Shown here one piece after another: positions 46,416 to 54,353 of a stretch of 64,000 nt of DNA. This DNA comes from Kineobactrum salinum (GTDB taxonomy: Bacteria > Pseudomonadota > Gammaproteobacteria > Pseudomonadales > Halieaceae), in NCBI RefSeq assembly GCF_010669285.1, contig NZ_CP048711.1:1302001-1366000 (forward strand). Direction: 5' to 3'. A program made the position numbers and the translations under genes. Each line of letters starts with the position of its first letter. Positions within the stretch are counted from its first letter, which is position 1. Below the pieces are notes generated by a model that was not told the origin of the DNA, ran no database searches, and was given only the letters and a program-made list of their open reading frames with translations.

Positions 46416-47294
46416 TCACAAAGAATATGATCCGGTTGCGATCGGACCTTCGCCAAATTTTATATGACCGTGGGTAACCTCAATCAACGCCTGATCCGTC
46501 ATGGCAGGGCCAAGGGTCATGTAAATTACACCTTCCAACTTCCAATCAGGGTATTGCTCCTCCAATGCCCTGACCATTTCTATTTGAGGACGAAATGGCT
46601 GGTATTGATTTTGGTAAAAATTCAAATACTCAATTGCCTCATCGAATATTTCAGTCCCACCTACATAACCGTGTCCTGGCACTACAACCTCAATATCGTA
46701 ATTACTGCGAACATCCTCAATAGACTCGATCCACAGATCGGGGCGATTCAATCCTGCGCCGATATAATAGTGACATTTATTGTAGACTTGATCGCCGGCT
46801 ATATATGTCTTGATTTCCGGAATATAAAATCCGGTTGCATAAACGGTTTCCGCCGGTTTCAAATCGACAAGCCGGATTTCGTGACCGTCGTGATCGTAGC
46901 AGCCCCCTTCAATGGGAAGCATTTCGAAAAGATTCTCGGGAATTTCACCTTCGAAAGGACCAACATTGAAAACCCCGGTCCAGCGAAGCTGGCGGGCCCT
47001 GAAATCCAATTCAATTTCTTTCAAGATCAACGGCCGGGCATAGATCTTCGCGTCAGGGAAATGCTTGAGAAGCTCAACGCCACCCCAAACATGATCAGGA
47101 TGGCTATGGGTAATGAAAACTGCTTTGAGCGGCTTGCCGATTTCCTTGATTCGCTTTGCTAGCAATGCGGCGTCGGACTTCATAAACAGCGTATCGATCA
47201 CTACAGCACTATCGGCGGAATGCACGATAGTGGCATTTGGCCATGGGGGCAATGTTCCGTAAACTACATCTATCGAAAGTTTCTTGTCCATCAT
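46416..47294 (-). CDS. Metallo-beta-lactamase-fold hydrolase
   Basis: The 292-residue MBL protein has the metal motif ITHSHPDHVWGG near residue 62 (H-x-H-x-D-H), the bridging Asp in YIAGDQVYNKCHYY near 168, and VVPGHGYVGG near 205 for the last His. The opening KLSIDVVYGTLPPWPNATIVHSADSAVVIDTLF resembles the SoxH/quinoprotein-relay and hydrolase groups. It is probably a two-metal hydrolase acting on an ester, thioester or lactone. It lies between the aldehyde dehydrogenase and the NmrA-like gene on one strand, likely a single transcript of the aromatic pathway. The substrate is unknown. Confidence 0.88.
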   Translation of the reverse strand: MMDKKLSIDVVYGTLPPWPNATIVHSADSAVVIDTLFMKSDAALLAKRIKEIGKPLKAVFITHSHPDHVWGGVELLKHFPDAKIYARPLILKEIELDFRARQLRWTGVFNVGPFEGEIPENLFEMLPIEGGCYDHDGHEIRLVDLKPAETVYATGFYIPEIKTYIAGDQVYNKCHYYIGAGLNRPDLWIESIEDVRSNYDIEVVVPGHGYVGGTEIFDEAIEYLNFYQNQYQPFRPQIEMVRALEEQYPDWKLEGVIYMTLGPAMTDQALIEVTHGHIKFGEGPIATGSYSL

Positions 47295-47328
47295 TCTTCC
47301 TCTTACCTTTTAAAAATATTCCAGGCTT

Positions 47329-48189
47329 CTATTTGTGCCGTGTAAGCCACGTCCGAGCAGACTCCGGAGGCCGTCCGGACAATCTCAATACGTCAGATGT
47401 AACTTCACTCATCAGCCCCTGTTTGAACACCGTCTGAAACATCGGCGTAACCCGCGCGACATGCTCAAGGCCGCCATAAGCGACGCCCCAGATCTCTTTT
47501 AGCCGGCTAGCGAATTCTTCGCGCTCAACATCAACGAGTTTTATTTTCGCCCCATATAATTCGTTGATCAGAGAGGCCACATCGGCATAGCCTAGCGCTT
47601 CCGGACCGGTTAGCGTGTAGGTCTTACCGCCATGGCGCTCTACTGCTTCTTGCAACACAGCAACAATCGAAGCTGCGATATCATCGCGCGATACATAAGA
47701 CACTCTGCCGTCGCCCGCGCAGGTCACCAGCTGACCGGTCTTGAGCCACATCGGATACTGCTCAGCGAGATTGTCCGTGTACATTGACGTGCGCAGGATC
47801 ACAGCAGGTACCGACGAATTCGTCAGCGCTGACTCGATTTCCCCGTATGCTCGAGCGAATGGCATCGGAGAATCCAGCCGGGTATCCATAATGCTGATAA
47901 AAATGATCTGCGATGCGCCTGCTCGCTCGGCCGCCGCGACAACGTTTCGACCCTGCCACGCTCTTTTGTCCGTGTCCGCAAAACTCGGGATGAAGACGAC
48001 CCGCTGGACGCCATCAAACGCTTTCACCATGCCCTCAACGTCGTCATAGTCGACCACCCTAAAGGGTGCGTCGACTCCTTCAGGCTGCATTCTCGCTCCC
48101 GCAACAACTTGATCTCCTGTACCGCCGTTTACCAAGAGATCCAACACTCTCCGGCCAATACGGCCGGAAGCCGCGCACACTATAATCAT
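47329..48189 (-). CDS. NmrA-like NAD(P)-binding protein
   Basis: ATG 48189 has a strong GGAGG four bases upstream, giving 286 residues. The atypical SDR fold is clear: MIIVCAASGRIGRRVLDLLVN at the N-terminus, VVFIPSFADTDKRAWQGRNVVAAAERAGASQIIFIS near residues 62-97, and TLTGPEALGYADVASLINELYG near 190, which is characteristic of NmrA/QOR2-type proteins. These act as NAD(P)H-dependent quinone or enone reductases, or as redox sensors. A quinone reductase role would suit a flavin monooxygenase that yields benzoquinone. It is divergent from the AraC regulator, with repeat element copy 1 between them. Confidence 0.86.
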   Translation of the reverse strand: MIIVCAASGRIGRRVLDLLVNGGTGDQVVAGARMQPEGVDAPFRVVDYDDVEGMVKAFDGVQRVVFIPSFADTDKRAWQGRNVVAAAERAGASQIIFISIMDTRLDSPMPFARAYGEIESALTNSSVPAVILRTSMYTDNLAEQYPMWLKTGQLVTCAGDGRVSYVSRDDIAASIVAVLQEAVERHGGKTYTLTGPEALGYADVASLINELYGAKIKLVDVEREEFASRLKEIWGVAYGGLEHVARVTPMFQTVFKQGLMSEVTSDVLRLSGRPPESARTWLTRHK

Positions 48190-48280
48190 AAAGCCTCCGT
48201 GCAATTCTGGAGATAAAGACCACGCAGGCTCGGCCTGGAATTAAACATCGTCTCGATTACCTCTCTACTTGAAGAGTCGT

Positions 48281-48371
48281 GGTGAAAAGCATTCGCATAA
48301 CCCCAAGCAACAGGATATCTTCAGCTATGTCCGCAGACTTGCCCGAAAATGAACAATCTTATGCCTGGCCG
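48281..48371. repeat. Repeated control element, copy 1 (NmrA/AraC divergent region)
   Basis: The segment of about 90 bases runs from GGTGAAAAGC through GGATATCTTCAG to the core AAATGAACAATCTTATGCCT and GGCCGG. It is aligned with copies at 50787 and 62243. It lies 54 bases before the AraC ATG and 91 bases beyond the NmrA-like start. It is a candidate operator region for that AraC protein. Confidence 0.65.
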
Positions 48372-48425
48372 GGGGCGAATGATTGGATTAGCCATAGGAA
48401 CTGACAAAATGCTAATATTCCTATT

Positions 48426-49400
48426 ATGAAACAGTCCTATTCAACCCGAAGAATCCCTCCTGACGAACGAGTCACTTTCTGGAGCAAACAGAGCAGCAAC
48501 CTGCTGTTTCCGATGGAAGTTGAAACCGACGAATATGGTGGTCAAAAGTTTTTCGGCGCGGTGGTTTCCCAGCAGGTTGGGGCTGTCACAATCTATGAGA
48601 TCAAAGCTCAGGCGCACAATGTGCATCACCCGAAACCCACCGGCCCGAGTGATGAGCAGACATTTATTGTGGTCATGGTGCAGGTCCAGGGAGAGGGTCA
48701 CATTGCACAGGGTGGCCACAATGTCGTTCTGAATCCGGGCGATATCACACTACTGGACTCGGCAAGAGGGTTTTATCTCAGGTTTCCAGAGCCCGTCAAA
48801 GTGTTCCTGCTGCAGCTGCCTTGGGACGCAATTCGCCAGGACCTGATTTCTCCACGGCGAATTACCGGACTGGCAATCCCGGGCGGCGAAGGCATCGGTT
48901 GCGTGGTGTCAAGTTTTCTGAGAACGTTTATCCAGCAGGCGCCGAGCCTAAGCCTGCCGGAAGTCGGCAGTTTAACCCGTTCATTAATTGAAATCCTCAA
49001 TACCGCCGCGCTTTCTTATCTGGATAATTCCGCCAGGGAATCGACCGACTGTCGCGCATTTCAATTACACCAAATCCGGCTCTACGTCGAAGAACATCTG
49101 AGAGAAACCGGTCTGTCAGTGGAGAAAATTGCGGAAGCCCACCGCATAACAGAACGCTATTTGCATAAGTTATTTGAAGCAGAAGGAATATCAGTGGGTC
49201 GTTTAATCTGGGAGCGCCGGCTGGAACGCTGTAAACGGGATATTGAAAACCCCTATTTTTCCGGAAAATCGATTACCGAGATAGCCTACTCTTGGGGATT
49301 CAGCAGTTCATCCCACTTCAGCAGGGTGTTTAAAGAGCGCTTCCAGAAGAGTCCCCGGGAGATGCGGGCGGCCGCCACAGACAAATCTTCTGGCGCTTGA
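48426..49400 (+). CDS. AraC-family transcriptional regulator
   Basis: The 324-residue protein has an N-terminal cupin-like AraC-binding domain (VMVQVQGEGHIAQGGHNVVLNPGDITLLDSARGF near residues 75-110). The C-terminal double HTH includes LHQIRLYVEEHLRETGLSVEKIAEAHRITERYLHKLFEAEG and SITEIAYSWGFSSSSHFSRVFKERFQKSPREMR, as in FeaR/NphR-type aromatic regulators. It is divergent from the NmrA-MBL-ALDH genes. The repeated element upstream of it also precedes the GST gene, and its core precedes the AhpD-like gene, so this protein may activate the whole group in response to an aromatic inducer. Confidence 0.93.
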   Translation: MKQSYSTRRIPPDERVTFWSKQSSNLLFPMEVETDEYGGQKFFGAVVSQQVGAVTIYEIKAQAHNVHHPKPTGPSDEQTFIVVMVQVQGEGHIAQGGHNVVLNPGDITLLDSARGFYLRFPEPVKVFLLQLPWDAIRQDLISPRRITGLAIPGGEGIGCVVSSFLRTFIQQAPSLSLPEVGSLTRSLIEILNTAALSYLDNSARESTDCRAFQLHQIRLYVEEHLRETGLSVEKIAEAHRITERYLHKLFEAEGISVGRLIWERRLERCKRDIENPYFSGKSITEIAYSWGFSSSSHFSRVFKERFQKSPREMRAAATDKSSGA

Positions 49401-49487
49401 TCTTTCGCGTTTCTTGCCCTCCCCATCATAGTGGGTAGTTGTAGTACTCTGCTGACCATCCAAACGTTCCCATGGTCGTCACCTGTG

Positions 49488-49712
49488 CTATTCCATGTGA
49501 CTAATGACCGCATACACCGATGCATAGGTTGACACGCTATATGGGACACAATAAGTCAGCAGCATCTTAAAGTAGTCGATTGTCTGCAGGGTTCCCAAGT
49601 AAAACCGATCAGAATAATTGATAAGCATCAGAAAAGTGCCCACTACAAGCGCGACGCGCAGTGAGCGCTTTACAACATCTTCACGTAAGGCAATTCCCAA
49701 CCATCTGCTCAT
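49488..49712 (-). CDS. NrtS-like small membrane protein
   Basis: The 74-residue protein has two hydrophobic stretches: VKRSLRVALVVGTFLMLINYSDRF and FKMLLTYCVPYSVSTYASVYA. The arrangement K-RSL-x-VALVVGT-x-L-x-LIN and LLTYCVPY-x-VSTY matches the small proteins annotated as nitrate/nitrite transporter NrtS. The link to nitrate transport comes from family naming and rests on limited evidence. It is an isolated gene between the AraC gene (convergent) and the GST gene. It has no evident connection with the aromatic pathway unless nitrite is released from a nitroaromatic, which the sequence does not show. Confidence 0.7.
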   Translation of the reverse strand: MSRWLGIALREDVVKRSLRVALVVGTFLMLINYSDRFYLGTLQTIDYFKMLLTYCVPYSVSTYASVYAVISHME

Positions 49713-49853
49713 ATTAAGTCAACGGTTCGTTTGTTAATTATGTAAATATAATACTTGAAGATGTTCCGGCACAGGCCGGGTTATAAGTGTTCGATGAGTG
49801 CTACGTATTTTGGCCATCATGACATAACGTGTTTATATGCTCAGTGGAAATAA

Positions 49854-50687
49854 TCAGTCTTTGGCAATTACAGTCACCAGGCCGGTTTGTTCCAAGGCCT
49901 TAAACCCTATAGCGTTGGCACTTCTGAATCGCCCAAGACTATTCGGCACACTGACTATATCTCCCAGGGCCACATTGTAGGCATGGACGGGTTCGTGATG
50001 CGGCACCTCGGACATAGCCTGTAACCATCGCGTCGTTTTGGGAAAGTCTTTAAAATCGAACAGGTTTGCAAACGTCAGTTGCCCGAGTTCGGAATAACAA
50101 ACCAGATCGGCAATACTGACCGACTCAGTGTTACATACATAGGGCGAACCCTCCTTGAAGTGATATTTTTCAAGAAAGTCAGTGATAGCACGTACGGCCT
50201 CAGCCCCTTCCTGTAAAGGATTATCCGTACCGTAAGATACCTTAACAAGATCTTGGAACATGATGCTATACGGGTTATTGAAAATATGGTGGGCTATTGC
50301 GCCGGACGAATTGGCAACGCTATCGCGTATGCCTAATGGTCTAACGACAAATGCGCCCATTAGTTTGTAGGTGGCGAACCGTACCAGCGAGTGGTACCTA
50401 TGCAGGAATTCCTGTATACGCGCGCGCACCTGAAAATCCTCAGGATAGAGATCCGACCAACCGTGTTTGTCCGCAAGATAACAAACGATTGCCGCCATCT
50501 CGGCAAGACAGAAGTCTCCATCCACTATCGCCGGCACCTGGCCACGAGGATTGGTGTCATCGGTATAAAAGACGGAATCTCGCGATGTTATTACATTAAA
50601 TGGTAGCTCCTTGAGCAGACAGGCCCAGAATATAACCCGCGCCGGCTGACTTGCCGGCATTCCATAGATTACCAGTGGATTATTCAA
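49854..50687 (-). CDS. Glutathione S-transferase family protein
   Basis: The 277 residues (TTG start at 50687; the next Met is at codon 10) have a thioredoxin-like N-domain, LVIYGMPASQPARVIFWACLLKELPF, where Ser at SQPAR is the likely thiol-activating residue. NPRGQVPAIVDGDFCLAEMAAIVCYLADKH follows with the cis-Pro and the glutathione-binding Glu. A helical C-domain includes VSIADLVCYSELGQL. GST-type enzymes in hydroquinone pathways include reductive dechlorinases (PcpC, LinD) and maleylpyruvate isomerases. This protein is longer and looks more theta-like, so dehalogenation is only a possibility. Copy 2 of the repeated element begins 100 bases upstream of its start. Confidence 0.88.
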   Translation of the reverse strand: MNNPLVIYGMPASQPARVIFWACLLKELPFNVITSRDSVFYTDDTNPRGQVPAIVDGDFCLAEMAAIVCYLADKHGWSDLYPEDFQVRARIQEFLHRYHSLVRFATYKLMGAFVVRPLGIRDSVANSSGAIAHHIFNNPYSIMFQDLVKVSYGTDNPLQEGAEAVRAITDFLEKYHFKEGSPYVCNTESVSIADLVCYSELGQLTFANLFDFKDFPKTTRWLQAMSEVPHHEPVHAYNVALGDIVSVPNSLGRFRSANAIGFKALEQTGLVTVIAKD

Positions 50688-50786
50688 AGTTACTCTTCTC
50701 CCCCATCTCCGTCACCTGTACTTAAATCCTGCGGCTAATTTTTTCAAATCATCTTTTAAATTCATTCCATGCCTATTATTTGATGC

Positions 50787-50877
50787 GGTGAAAGCACTCG
50801 CATAGGGACAACTTGTAGGTTATCTTCAGTTCACCCCACGGAATTGTCCGAAAGTGAACAATCTTATGCCTAGCCGG
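50787..50877. repeat. Repeated control element, copy 2 (upstream of the GST gene)
   Basis: GGTGAAAGCACTCGCATA, GTTATCTTCAG and the core AAAGTGAACAATCTTATGCCT followed by AGCCGG align with copy 1, with the core at nearly the same offset (69 versus 70 bases). It lies between the GST start and the maleylacetate reductase stop. Confidence 0.65.
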
Positions 50878-50904
50878 TTGTCCATCGCCCGATACCACGC
50901 CGGC

Positions 50905-51969
50905 CTAGACAGGACGGGGTTCAATCCCTTCATAAGCATTCTGTAACAAATTCCGCACCCTCTCCATGGTGACCGGCTCAGGACTATTCACCGGGGTTTC
51001 AGTGGCTATCTTGGCGGCCTTGTCCAGATCGGCTTCCTGAACACCAATATCTCTCAGTGCTGTTGGCGCTCCCACTGCTTTCGCCAGGTTAAAAATACCG
51101 ATAGCGGCATTCTCGACACCCATCGCATCGGCCAATCGACGCGTGGCTTCTTCCGTCGCAGCCGCGTTATACGCGACGCAGTGCGGCAACAGGATCGTAT
51201 GGGTCTCAGCATGTGGCGTATTGAAAGTACCGCCAAAGGTGTGGCACAAGCGATGATGCAGGCCGGTCGTACCCATGCCCAGGGAGCCACCGGCCAGACT
51301 CGCGCCGTATAACGCTTCCGTTCGGGCATCTATATTACCTGGATCTGAAATTACCTTTGGCAGGCTATTGGACAGTGCTCTCACTGCCTCGACGGCCATC
51401 ACCGTAACAATCGGGTTAATATCTCCCGAGGCGATGTTAACCGCCGCCTGGGCCATTGCATTCAAGCCGCTGGGGCCCGCAAACTGCGGTGGCATGGTCA
51501 TGGTCAGTTCGGGATCATAAAGGGTCAGTGTCGGAACCACTCGGTCATCCCGACCTGTCACCTTGCGTCCGTTTTCGGTGATGCCCCAGATATTGGTCAT
51601 CTCCGAGCCCGCGTAACTCGTGGGTATCGCGATGTTGGGCAGATCCAGTTTCAGGGCCAGCGCTTTTCCCAATCCGGTGGTCGACCCACCACCGATGGAC
51701 ACCGAACAATCCGCGTTTAGTCTAGCCACTTCCTTGGCCGCCAGCGCCACGGTTTCGGCGGGCACATGCATGACCGCTTGATCGAACAATCCCGCTGCGC
51801 GAGCGCCCAAGAGATTAACCAAGTCCTGTCCTTGAGTGACCTGTTCGGGCGTGGCTAGCACCAGTGCCCGCGTAAAACCCAATTTATTCAGCTCTTCGGG
51901 CAGTCTTTGCAATGAACCCGCACCGAACAAGATATTCCATGGTAGTGCTTTGTAACTGAAGCTAATCAT
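50905..51969 (-). CDS. Maleylacetate reductase
   Basis: From ATG 51969 the protein has 354 residues, typical of iron-type alcohol dehydrogenase fold maleylacetate reductases (LinF, PcpE, TfdF, MacA). LFGAGSLQRLPEELNKLG and ALVLATPEQ open the protein. The NAD-binding SIGGGSTTGLGKALALKLDLPNIAIPTSYAGSEMT lies near residues 90-125, and TENGRKVTGRDDRVVPTLTLYDPELT near 135 is diagnostic. It reduces maleylacetate to 3-oxoadipate with NADH, joining hydroquinone cleavage to the beta-ketoadipate route. Its start overlaps the Rieske ferredoxin stop by eight bases, so translation is coupled. The CoA-transferase at 56575 would take the product. Confidence 0.93.
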   Translation of the reverse strand: MISFSYKALPWNILFGAGSLQRLPEELNKLGFTRALVLATPEQVTQGQDLVNLLGARAAGLFDQAVMHVPAETVALAAKEVARLNADCSVSIGGGSTTGLGKALALKLDLPNIAIPTSYAGSEMTNIWGITENGRKVTGRDDRVVPTLTLYDPELTMTMPPQFAGPSGLNAMAQAAVNIASGDINPIVTVMAVEAVRALSNSLPKVISDPGNIDARTEALYGASLAGGSLGMGTTGLHHRLCHTFGGTFNTPHAETHTILLPHCVAYNAAATEEATRRLADAMGVENAAIGIFNLAKAVGAPTALRDIGVQEADLDKAAKIATETPVNSPEPVTMERVRNLLQNAYEGIEPRPV

Positions 51970-52339
51970 AGTACTCATACTCCTGATCGCTAAAATAAAG
52001 ACCATCGTCTCGTTCAGTAATATTGAGTGGAATTAATGAGAGCCCTTTACATGGCCCGCTGATGCAGAGACCGGTGTCAGGTTTATAGACCGCTCCATGG
52101 GACGCGCACACCAATGATTGGCGGTCTCGACTGAAAAGCCGGCTTTGTCGCCCTTCCAGTTGAAGGGCGGCGTGGGCGCATACATTGAGGTAGCCCACTG
52201 CCTTGCCGTCAAAACGGACGATGAATGCCGGCCAAATACGCCCATCCTTGATCACCCGGAAGGAAAAGGAAGTCGCGCGTTCCTCAACCACCCCTGATTG
52301 ACACAAGTGATGTTGTGACATCACTTGAGAAGACCGCAT
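51962..52339 (-). CDS. Rieske [2Fe-2S] ferredoxin-like protein
   Basis: The 125-residue protein has the Rieske cluster ligands in NVCAHAALQLEG and VCASHGAVYKPDTGLCISGPCKG (C-x-H and C-x2-H). It has no transmembrane anchor or oxygenase domain. It is three bases downstream of the ring-cleavage dioxygenase stop and overlaps the maleylacetate reductase start. Rieske ferredoxins usually feed ring-hydroxylating oxygenases, and none is adjacent. The plant-type ferredoxin XylT is known to re-reduce oxidised iron in extradiol dioxygenases, so reactivation of the neighbouring Fe(II) dioxygenase is an attractive explanation, by inference. The Phe/Ile-rich N-terminus is unremarkable. Confidence 0.9.
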   Translation of the reverse strand: MRSSQVMSQHHLCQSGVVEERATSFSFRVIKDGRIWPAFIVRFDGKAVGYLNVCAHAALQLEGRQSRLFSRDRQSLVCASHGAVYKPDTGLCISGPCKGLSLIPLNITERDDGLYFSDQEYEYYD

Positions 52340-52342
52340 CTC

Positions 52343-53332
52343 TTAGCCTTCAATCCTGCCGATAATGGCCAGCGTTTCTTCAATATTTTGTTCCACCTGA
52401 GGAGACATCATGAGCTTCGTTCCCAGAGTTTCGTAGGGCTCATTACAAAGGAATGACTGTTCGTGTGAGCAGCAGGCCTCAAATAGTGCGCCAGATGGCG
52501 TTCGAATATAGATCGAATCGAAATATCCACGATCCTTGGGCTCAGAGCAGTCAGTATATCCCAGCCCTTCTACAAAAAACTTGATAGCATCCTGTTGCTC
52601 GCGCGTGGCTACGTTGTACGCATGGTGGTGAATGGCGCCATTGCCAACATACCAGCTACCTGGCCGCCTATTGGGCTCAACAAAAAAATCGGTGTAGGTT
52701 CCGGTGCCTCCGTCACCCATTTCGTAACGCACGACATTACCGTCCTCGGCTACTTTGCGCGAACCCCAGGCGACTTCCATAAACTCTCCCATAAATTCCA
52801 TGTCCCGGGTGGAGACCCCGGCGGTATGGGTGCCGCGAATCATCATCTCCGGAGGGACCGGGCCGCCCGTACGTGGCTTTCTATCATCGTCACCAATACC
52901 CACCATCGCCAAGTTGATATTGTGCGGGCTACGAAACTCCAGATGTCTTTCACCAAAGTAGTCTTTCTCGGTGACATCAAAGCCATGCTCCTTTAGACGC
53001 CGTCTCCAGTAATCCATTGCAGAAACAGGAATGGAAAGCGTGGCACTACTGCATTGCCCAACACCTTCAACCGCATTAACCCCTACGTGTTCCAGCGGGA
53101 AGGTTGTCAGCAGCGTACTTTCGTCACCGAAATCATTGCCGTAGTAAAAGTGATACACCGGAACTGCACCGTCGTAGAACAGTGTTCTTTTGACACACTT
53201 CAGCCCCAGCACTTTAGTATGGAAATCGAAATCTTCCTGTGGATTACCCACACCAATTGTGATGTGGTGGTGACCGGTAAGATTGCCGCCGGGACGGGCT
53301 TGTTGTGTTGTATTTTTAGTTGCGTCAGTCAT
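52343..53332 (-). CDS. VOC-fold ring-cleaving dioxygenase (PcpA/LinE-like hydroquinone 1,2-dioxygenase)
   Basis: The 329-residue protein has two VOC modules. GHHHITIGVGNPQEDFDFHTKVLGLKCVKRTLFYDG (residues 20-55) supplies the first His, NGAIHHHAYNVATREQQ near 230 the second, and RTPSGALFEACC near 283 the Glu of the 2-His-1-Glu Fe(II) site. Length and motifs match PcpA/LinE-type enzymes, which cleave (chloro)hydroquinones between a hydroxylated and a neighbouring carbon. The product with hydroquinone is 4-hydroxymuconic semialdehyde. It heads an operon with the Rieske ferredoxin and maleylacetate reductase and is divergent from the LysR regulator, as in pcp and lin clusters. Chlorinated substrates are possible but not shown. 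Confidence 0.88.
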   Translation of the reverse strand: MTDATKNTTQQARPGGNLTGHHHITIGVGNPQEDFDFHTKVLGLKCVKRTLFYDGAVPVYHFYYGNDFGDESTLLTTFPLEHVGVNAVEGVGQCSSATLSIPVSAMDYWRRRLKEHGFDVTEKDYFGERHLEFRSPHNINLAMVGIGDDDRKPRTGGPVPPEMMIRGTHTAGVSTRDMEFMGEFMEVAWGSRKVAEDGNVVRYEMGDGGTGTYTDFFVEPNRRPGSWYVGNGAIHHHAYNVATREQQDAIKFFVEGLGYTDCSEPKDRGYFDSIYIRTPSGALFEACCSHEQSFLCNEPYETLGTKLMMSPQVEQNIEETLAIIGRIEG

Positions 53333-53371
53333 TACCTCTCTCCAAAAAGTCGGTTGTAAACCAATCTGTTA

Positions 53372-53441
53372 GACATTCTGCCACCAAAGCATTATTCTCA
53401 ACCACAGCAATAAATGTATAATCTTTATTTGGATTTCAAAT
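53372..53441. promoter_or_regulatory. LysR/dioxygenase divergent control region, copy 1
   Basis: It contains the inverted repeat TTATT-N12-AATAA at 53392-53413, a likely LysR-type box, and a TATAAT at 53417-53422. The first 26 bases are identical to 62050-62075. Spacing from the TTATT to the lysR ATG is 50 bases, the same as in copy 2. Confidence 0.65.
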
Positions 53442-54341
53442 ATGACTGAATTTGATTTGAAGCTGTTGTTCGTCTTTCAGACGTTGATTCAGAAACGCAG
53501 TGTCAGCCAGGCAGCAGACGCTTTGAACTTATCCCAACCATCCGTCAGTCGCTGCCTGAGCAGCCTTCGGACGCATTTTGGCGATGAGCTATTTGTCAAA
53601 ACACGAGGCGGCATGAAACCAACTCCCTACGCACAGGAAATAGCACCAGCTGTCGATGAAATGCTCAGCATTTATTACTCGAAACTGGCTCAAATGCAAA
53701 AATTTGATCCGCTAACATCCAAGCGAACCTTTAAAATTGCCGCGTTGGATGTTGGTCATGCGTATTTTTTCCCGCGCCTCATTCCCGTCCTCGAGAAGGA
53801 CGCACCCCATGTATCATTAAAAGGAGTTCCATTGGGGTTGCACTCGTTGATAGAGGAACTTGAGACAGGAGAGACTGATGTGGCGATTGGTGCATTCCCC
53901 AAGCTATATGGAGGAGTTTATGAACGTACACTCTATAGAGATAACTATGTCTGCCTGGTGAGAAAGAAGCATCCGAACTTCAAGGGCAAGCCTTCCCTCG
54001 AAGAATTCCAGCAGGCAAGACACATCATTGCATCAACAAAGGGGCAAGGTCATATTCACGAGCTAATCGAAAAGGAACTCCATAAAGTTGTTCCGAAAGA
54101 CAACATCCGCGTGGTCTCTCATAATTTTTTATCCTGCGTATTGATAGCGTTACACTCTGACTATGTCGTCACGCTACCTTCCCGCACCTGTGAAGCATCC
54201 GGCCAACTCGCCAACTTTCGTATGTTCCCGCACCCGGTCGAATTACCCCCTTTTGAGGTAAAGGAATATTGGCACGAGCGATTTCATAAAGATCCCGCAA
54301 ATCAATGGTTGCGCAATACAATTGCTGACTGTGTTAAGTGA
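53442..54341 (+). CDS. LysR-family transcriptional regulator
   Basis: The 299-residue LysR protein has the winged HTH FDLKLLFVFQTLIQKRSVSQAADALNLSQPSVSRCLSSLRTHFGDELFVKTRGGMKPT at residues 3-60. A periplasmic-binding-like sensor domain follows (FKIAALDVGHAYFFPRLIPVLE; GETDVAIGAFPKLYGG). It is of the NahR/NodD-like shape used by aromatic pathways, and LinR and PcpR hold the same place in lin and pcp clusters. It is divergent from the dioxygenase operon. The intergenic region and the first codons of this gene are duplicated upstream of the TonB receptor at 61987, which suggests that the receptor is under its control. Confidence 0.94.
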   Translation: MTEFDLKLLFVFQTLIQKRSVSQAADALNLSQPSVSRCLSSLRTHFGDELFVKTRGGMKPTPYAQEIAPAVDEMLSIYYSKLAQMQKFDPLTSKRTFKIAALDVGHAYFFPRLIPVLEKDAPHVSLKGVPLGLHSLIEELETGETDVAIGAFPKLYGGVYERTLYRDNYVCLVRKKHPNFKGKPSLEEFQQARHIIASTKGQGHIHELIEKELHKVVPKDNIRVVSHNFLSCVLIALHSDYVVTLPSRTCEASGQLANFRMFPHPVELPPFEVKEYWHERFHKDPANQWLRNTIADCVK

Positions 54342-54353
54342 CTTTTACTATTA

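Noticed and set aside
49854-53332. Reading GST plus PcpA-like dioxygenase plus maleylacetate reductase as a pentachlorophenol or lindane pathway
   Set aside because: The GST does not closely resemble PcpC or LinD and no dehalogenase is otherwise visible. Only hydroquinone-type cleavage is supported.
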